A stretch of 19,046 nt of DNA. Source: JBDKTH01 sp964558295 (GTDB lineage: Bacteria; Planctomycetota; Planctomycetia; Pirellulales; Thermoguttaceae). Numbering within the stretch: the stretch's first letter is position 1; each line of letters begins with the position of its first letter. The stretch is taken from contig CAZLDQ010000113.1 of assembly GCA_964558295.1 (NCBI GenBank), positions 1 to 19,046 on the forward strand, in the 5' to 3' direction. The translations under genes and the position numbers were made by a program. The notes beneath the pieces are model-generated. The model searched no databases, was not told the DNA's origin, and saw nothing but the letters and a program-made list of their open reading frames with translations. Below are positions 14,559-19,046 of this stretch, in pieces.

Positions 14559-16529
14559 ATGTGTGGCATCTTTGGCCAAATCACCCCCGGCAGGCCCGTC
14601 GATTTGCAGGCCTGCTATCGGGCGACGCAGACGCTGGCCCATCGAGGCCCTGATGGCCTCGGAATCCTCGTAGGACGTCTACAAAACCGGGCGACCACGT
14701 TCGCGCTACATCCTACGGTCGCCCAACTCCGCAATCAGGCCCCCCCGCAAAGTGACCTCTTTCTCGGGCATCGGCGTCTGGCAATCCTCGATCTTGCTCC
14801 CGAAGCCTTCCAGCCCATGACCAACGAAGACCGAACCGTCTGGGTTGTCTTCAACGGCGAGATCTACAACCATCAAGAGTTGAGAGCACGCCTCCTGGCC
14901 CACGGCCATCAATTCCGTACAGACCATTCCGATACCGAAACACTCGTCCACGGATACGAAGAATGGGGAGACCGGCTCGTCGATGAGCTCCGCGGCATGT
15001 TCGCCTTTGGCCTCGTCGACCTTCGAAAGCGGACGCTCCTGCTAGCACGCGATCGTTTTGGGGAAAAACCGCTCTACTATGCCTCCGGTGCGTGGGGCGT
15101 GGCGTTTGCCTCCGAACTCAAAGCCCTCACCGGCTTGGCCGAAGTGGATCTCACGCTGTCGCCAGACGCCTTGGTCGACTATTTCGCCCACAGTTTCATC
15201 CCGGCTCCCAGAACCATCTATCAAAAGGTCCAAAAGCTACGAGCAGCCGAGCAGGTAACAATCAGTCTCGACACCCCCGACTTGGTCCGGCCTTCCATCT
15301 ACTGGTCCTGTGTCTACAAGCCGGAGGTGGGAGCTTCGAAAGCCCGGTGGCGTGAGGAATTCGGGGCCCAGCTTCAGGACGCCATCCATCTGCGGCTCAT
15401 GAGCGACGTCCCCCTGGGAATGTTTCTGTCGGGAGGGTTGGATTCAACCATCGTCGTGGCCGAAGCCAGTCGGAAGGTTCCCCATCAACTAAGCACATTC
15501 TCCATTGGCTTCACCGAAAAAACTTTTGACGAATTGCCTTATGCGGAACGGGTTGCCGCACATTATCAGACACGCCACCACCAGAAAATACTCCGTCCGG
15601 CGGATCTTCTCGACGCCGTCCCACGAATCACCAAGGTCTTCGACGAACCGTTTGCCGATTCCAGTGCCATTCCGATGTATGTCGTGTCCTGCCTGGCACG
15701 CGAACATGTCACCGTAGCCCTCTCGGGTGATGGCGGAGACGAACTGCTGGCCGGTTATCCCCGTTATCAATTTCATTGGCGTCTGGCGCGGAAGCTCGCC
15801 CCCTGGCCGTCCTTTCTACTTGATGGCGTGATGCGTTCGTTGACCGCAGCTTGGCCTGAATGGCTGCGGGGGCGAGGAATGTTGCGGTTTCTAATCCGTA
15901 ACACAAAAACCCGCTACATGAATGTGTTTCTTGATGACTGCCTGACCGGCTTGGCGATCCAAAACCTGGCTCCCAACTGGCAGAACTCGCTGGAAGCCGC
16001 TTGGCCCGACGCCCTCCGCCATCCTATCGACCAGATGTGCCTGCATGATCAACGCATCTACATTCCCGAAGATTTGATGGTCAAGGTTGACCGGACCAGT
16101 ATGGCCACCTCGCTGGAAGCCCGGGCACCACTGCTTGATCACAAGTTGTTCGAGTTCGTCGGCCGCATGCCGTTGGAAACGAGATTCGATGGCCGACACG
16201 GCAAGCTTCCGTTCCGCCAGCAGCTCACTGCCGATCTCGGGCCGGATTTTGTCGCGCGTCCCAAACAAGGCTTCGCCGTTCCCTTAGACCTCTGGTTCCG
16301 TCATGAGTTGCGTGACGACTTGTACGCCACGTTGCTCAGCCCTGAAGCCTTAGTGACATCCCTCTTTGGACGCCAGACGGTCGAAACGCTGATCCAAAAC
16401 CTCTGGCGAGGAGGCCGCGCACAGGGCCCAAGGCTATGGCGGCTTTACATGTTGGAGAAATGGCACGAAAACCATGGCCAGTGCAGATCCGACTCCCCAA
16501 CGTCCGCCGACTGCCTGAAGGCCGCCTGA
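14559..16529 (+). CDS. asnB: asparagine synthetase (glutamine-hydrolysing)-like amidotransferase
   Basis: The enzyme takes ammonia from glutamine and, after ATP-dependent adenylation, transfers it to a carboxylate: aspartate in the classic AsnB. It starts at MCGIFGQI, where Cys2 becomes the N-terminal nucleophile after Met removal. This fixes the start at 14559 although the frame opens at 14496. It has 656 residues. The glutaminase domain includes NGEIYN (Asn99) and LLLARDRFGEKPLYY. The synthetase domain has the PP-loop SGGLDS at 291-296 and the late motif EDLMVKVDRTSMATSLEARA. Its length and both catalytic sites look intact. Relatives inside polysaccharide loci are thought to amidate sugar acids or substituents; that role here is inferred from context. 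A near-consensus promoter precedes it and a glycosyltransferase gene follows after 18 bases. Confidence 0.93.
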   Translation: MCGIFGQITPGRPVDLQACYRATQTLAHRGPDGLGILVGRLQNRATTFALHPTVAQLRNQAPPQSDLFLGHRRLAILDLAPEAFQPMTNEDRTVWVVFNGEIYNHQELRARLLAHGHQFRTDHSDTETLVHGYEEWGDRLVDELRGMFAFGLVDLRKRTLLLARDRFGEKPLYYASGAWGVAFASELKALTGLAEVDLTLSPDALVDYFAHSFIPAPRTIYQKVQKLRAAEQVTISLDTPDLVRPSIYWSCVYKPEVGASKARWREEFGAQLQDAIHLRLMSDVPLGMFLSGGLDSTIVVAEASRKVPHQLSTFSIGFTEKTFDELPYAERVAAHYQTRHHQKILRPADLLDAVPRITKVFDEPFADSSAIPMYVVSCLAREHVTVALSGDGGDELLAGYPRYQFHWRLARKLAPWPSFLLDGVMRSLTAAWPEWLRGRGMLRFLIRNTKTRYMNVFLDDCLTGLAIQNLAPNWQNSLEAAWPDALRHPIDQMCLHDQRIYIPEDLMVKVDRTSMATSLEARAPLLDHKLFEFVGRMPLETRFDGRHGKLPFRQQLTADLGPDFVARPKQGFAVPLDLWFRHELRDDLYATLLSPEALVTSLFGRQTVETLIQNLWRGGRAQGPRLWRLYMLEKWHENHGQCRSDSPTSADCLKAA

Positions 16530-16547
16530 CTCCCCTGGACACTGTCG

Positions 16548-17729
16548 ATGAGCCCATCCCATTCCCGGGAAAATATGGTACACCGCAAGCCTGAACCAAT
16601 CCGAGTCCTCCATATCTTCGGCCGCTTGGCCCAGGGCGGCGCTGAGACTCGCACCTTGGAACTTCTCGGGCGGCTCGATCCCCGTGAGTATCAGGTTGAC
16701 TTCTGCTCGCTTTCCACCCAGCCCGCCGAACTCGACCACCAAGCTCGCCAGTGGGGAAGCACGATTCACCGTCTCGGTTTACGTCACTGGGGATTCTCCT
16801 CCAGGTTCCGCAATTTGCTGCGTCAAGAGCGGTACGATGTCGTCCACTCACACGTCCACTTGGCGTCCGGCTTTTTGCTCCGCCTGGCAGCCCAATGTAA
16901 TGTGCCGGTTCGCATCACCCATTTCCGCAGTACGGATGACGGCCATGCCGACACTCCACTTCGTGCCGCTTACCGCCGTCTGATGCGACGTTGGATCGAC
17001 CGGTATTCCACCCATATTCTCGGCGTCAGCCAATGGGCTTTGACGTGTGCCTGGAAACCGGATTGGCAGTCCGACCCCCGCTGCCAGGTAATCTACAATG
17101 GCCTGGACGAGACACGCTTCCAGGACCGCGAAGCGACGCTCTCGATCCGCCATGAGTTCGGCATCGACGAGAAGGTTCCTCTCTACCTCCACGTCGGGCG
17201 GATCACCGAAGCCAAGAACCACCTTCGGTTGATCGATCTCTTCGCCACCTTGCGTGAGTACCAGCCAAACGCCCGTCTTCTCCTCGTCGGGCGAGGCGCC
17301 CCGGAACTGGAAGAGCGTGTACGCCAACGGATCACCGCACGAGCCCTTGAAAAGGCCATCCTCTGCACCGGTGGAAGAACGGACGTGCCACGTTTCCTGG
17401 CAGCGGCCGACGCAATGATTTTTCCCTCGCTCTGGGAGGGGCTGCCCGGCGCGGTCCTTGAAGCTTGCCTGGTGGGAACCCCTGTCGTCGCCAGCGATCT
17501 CCCCTGTATTCGCGAAATCGCCGCTCAGCTTCCCGGAGTCCACTGCCTCCCGCTGGCCGCGAGCAATGAACAGTGGACAAGGGCCGTGCTGCAAGCCGCA
17601 CGCGAGAAACGACCGAAGGATCAGGCCTTCCGCCAATTCGCCCAAAGTGTCTTCACACTCGAACGGTGTGCCCGATCGATCTGTCAAGTCTGGCAAACGA
17701 GCAAACCCCGAGCGCGTGAGGCGGCCTGA
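16548..17729 (+). CDS. GT4-family (GT-B fold) glycosyltransferase
   Basis: This cytoplasmic glycosyltransferase should add one sugar from a nucleotide donor to the lipid-linked repeat unit. It has 393 residues. The N-terminal acceptor domain opens with IRVLHIFGRLAQGGAETRTL, typical of GT4 enzymes. The C-terminal donor domain starts near LYLHVGRITEAKNH. It has the EX7E motif, Glu297 and Glu305, within FPSLWEGLPGAVLEAC, then GTPVVASD. Length is normal and there is no membrane helix. The start is ATG 16548 or ATG 16575 (nine residues shorter, with GGGA four bases before it). Its stop overlaps the next start as TGATG, so the two are translationally coupled. Donor and linkage cannot be predicted. 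Confidence 0.92.
   Translation: MSPSHSRENMVHRKPEPIRVLHIFGRLAQGGAETRTLELLGRLDPREYQVDFCSLSTQPAELDHQARQWGSTIHRLGLRHWGFSSRFRNLLRQERYDVVHSHVHLASGFLLRLAAQCNVPVRITHFRSTDDGHADTPLRAAYRRLMRRWIDRYSTHILGVSQWALTCAWKPDWQSDPRCQVIYNGLDETRFQDREATLSIRHEFGIDEKVPLYLHVGRITEAKNHLRLIDLFATLREYQPNARLLLVGRGAPELEERVRQRITARALEKAILCTGGRTDVPRFLAAADAMIFPSLWEGLPGAVLEACLVGTPVVASDLPCIREIAAQLPGVHCLPLAASNEQWTRAVLQAAREKRPKDQAFRQFAQSVFTLERCARSICQVWQTSKPRAREAA
17718..17721 (+). promoter_or_regulatory. ribosome binding site for the second ligase-family gene
   Basis: GAGG inside the end of the glycosyltransferase gene lies seven bases before ATG 17729. It supports a start that overlaps the glycosyltransferase stop. Confidence 0.5.
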
Positions 17730-19046
17730 TGGAACGACCTGCGTTAATCCTGGCCTTTATCGCAGCGGGAAGCGGTATCATCTTTCGTCGGTTTTTCCAA
17801 GAAATCGGCCTCCAGATGCCGTGGTTCCTTCAGTTGTTGCTCTACCTTCCCGCCGTTCTCCTCGGAACTCGCAGTTGGCTGCGTACCCCCTCGTTCGCGC
17901 GTTCCTTGCCGGTCATTGCCTGTTCCCTCGTCCCCCTAATTGGCCTCCTCTACGCCGAGCCCACCAAGAGCGGAGGCAAGTACTTTCTCCCCATCTTTTT
18001 CAGCATTCCCCTGCCCGTCGCCGCCCTGATCGTGGAACAGAGAGCCTGGTGGCTCTGCGCGAAAACGTTCGTCAACACCTGCCTGGTCGTCCTGGCAATG
18101 ACGACCTGGTTCGAATGCTATATCTTCCACGGAATCCCTTCGTTTCCGCATCGTTTCGGAACCTATTTCAGTTACATTCACGGCAACGCGCAGGGCGACC
18201 CCAACCAGTTCGGCACCCTGATGGCGATCTCCAGCATCTTGGCTTTAATCTGTTACATCTATGGATTTCCCCGCAACGGCCGGCCAGCCGTCGCCTGCCT
18301 CATCCAGCACCGGAATCGCTATTTGACCAGCAGCATCCTGCTCAGCCTCGGCTGCCTCTTGAGCGCCTCCCGCGGCGCATTTGCCGCGTGGTTCGTCGGC
18401 ATGGGGATCCTGTTTCTGTTTGGCACCAAAGCACTTCCTGCCAACCGGCTTCGCAACCTCGTGGCCTCGGCAGGAGCGATCCTTGCCTTATGCCTGTTCA
18501 GCGTCATCGCCTTCGATAATGCCCTCTGGGGCGAGCTTCTGAATCGTCTTGTCGGTGAGCGATCCGGAAGCGTCACCACGTTCGGCGGCCGCCAAACGCT
18601 CTGGCAAGGCGGACTCAGCATCTGGCTGTCAAGTCCGACCTCCATCTTGCTAGGTGCAGGAACGGGAGCCGCGGAACGCAAACTCGCCAAAATCGTGCCC
18701 GAACTCGCCTTGATCGACCAGTATGGCGAGGCCTACGTCAGCGCTCACAGCGCTTACATCGAATTACTCGCCAGTTTTGGACTGTTGGGAGTCATTCCCG
18801 GGGTGTGCTTGACCGTCACCATGTTTTACCGGGCACGACAAGCCGATCTTCACGACGGAAACGTAGCGAGAGTCGCCCTCCTCGTGACCATCTTTGTGCG
18901 TTCCTTTGCCACCGCGACGTTTCGCGAACCTTGCTGGCTCGCCTTCGCGGCATTAACGCTCGCAATGCTCTCGACGGCGCCACGCCCCGTCATCAGACGC
19001 CCCCCCTCGTTCTTGCCCCCTATCGACCAGTTGTCTTCCGGCTTTC
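17729..19046 (+). CDS. second O-antigen ligase/polymerase-family (Wzy-like) membrane protein, 3' truncated by window
   Basis: This frame runs open from ATG 17729 to the window end (about 439 codons, no stop). It begins MERPALILAFIAAGSGIIF. About ten or more hydrophobic helices are visible. Family signatures are LSASRGAFAAWF, a following GRQTLWQ and GAGTG, and AHSAYIELLASFGLLGV, which corresponds to the HAENGYL block in the protein at 5109. After the last helix the sequence turns polar and Pro-rich (PRPVIRRPPS), so probably little is missing. It should polymerise repeat units or ligate glycan on the periplasmic face. It lacks the long TPR arm of the other family member, at least within the window. 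Translational coupling to the glycosyltransferase places it in the same operon. Confidence 0.88.
   Translation, partial: MERPALILAFIAAGSGIIFRRFFQEIGLQMPWFLQLLLYLPAVLLGTRSWLRTPSFARSLPVIACSLVPLIGLLYAEPTKSGGKYFLPIFFSIPLPVAALIVEQRAWWLCAKTFVNTCLVVLAMTTWFECYIFHGIPSFPHRFGTYFSYIHGNAQGDPNQFGTLMAISSILALICYIYGFPRNGRPAVACLIQHRNRYLTSSILLSLGCLLSASRGAFAAWFVGMGILFLFGTKALPANRLRNLVASAGAILALCLFSVIAFDNALWGELLNRLVGERSGSVTTFGGRQTLWQGGLSIWLSSPTSILLGAGTGAAERKLAKIVPELALIDQYGEAYVSAHSAYIELLASFGLLGVIPGVCLTVTMFYRARQADLHDGNVARVALLVTIFVRSFATATFREPCWLAFAALTLAMLSTAPRPVIRRPPSFLPPIDQLSSGF

Noticed and set aside
17458..18519. Plus-strand open frame of 353 codons over the right end
   Set aside because: It overlaps the glycosyltransferase end and the second Wzy-like gene in another frame. 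Its product is Arg/Pro-rich with no domain, while the frame from 17729 gives clear membrane helices and family motifs.

Overview
The window looks like chromosomal DNA of a planctomycete, probably Pirellulales-like. Three things point there. A minus-strand secreted protease carries an IEPRLLLS motif near its N-terminus, resembling the planctomycete LEPR-XLL signature. Two small secreted carboxypeptidase-regulatory-like proteins share a C-terminal helix and a CRLW-P--APPSA motif of a kind I associate with this phylum. The DNA is GC-rich, and weak Shine-Dalgarno sites are common. The genus cannot be named from the sequence. No tRNA, rRNA, CRISPR array or insertion sequence was seen.

Layout. (1) 1-1222: two tandem paralogous small secreted proteins, the first cut by the window edge. 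(2) 1223-1602: a non-coding gap with two adjacent inverted repeats and a candidate promoter. (3) 1603-9814: a tight plus-strand block for export of a surface polysaccharide. It encodes an outer-membrane export lipoprotein (Wza type), a co-polymerase/tyrosine autokinase (Wzc type), an O-antigen ligase/polymerase-family membrane protein with a long TPR-like tail, and a membrane-bound nucleotide-sugar 4,6-dehydratase (WbpM/CapD type). Spacing is 9 and 35 bases, then a 4-base overlap. (4) 9962-12415, minus strand: a subtilisin-family protease with PPC-like domains, convergent with the block before it. (5) 12843-14423: a Wzx-type flippase split by one in-frame TAG. (6) 14559-19046: asparagine synthetase-like amidotransferase, GT4 glycosyltransferase and a second Wzy/ligase-family protein running off the right edge. 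This last set follows a near-consensus sigma-70-type promoter at 14420-14448.

Together the genes describe a Wzx/Wzy-type exopolysaccharide or capsule locus. The dehydratase and possibly the amidotransferase make modified sugars, and the glycosyltransferase builds the lipid-linked unit. The flippase would move the unit across the membrane and a Wzy-type protein would polymerise it. Wzc and Wza then control chain length and export. No priming glycosyltransferase or Wzb-type phosphatase is in the window. Whether the flippase works depends on the TAG at 13602-13604.

The most notable points are the split flippase, the promoter placed exactly at its end, the reverse-oriented protease inside the cluster, two ligase/polymerase-family proteins in one locus, and the small paralogs with the conserved tail.
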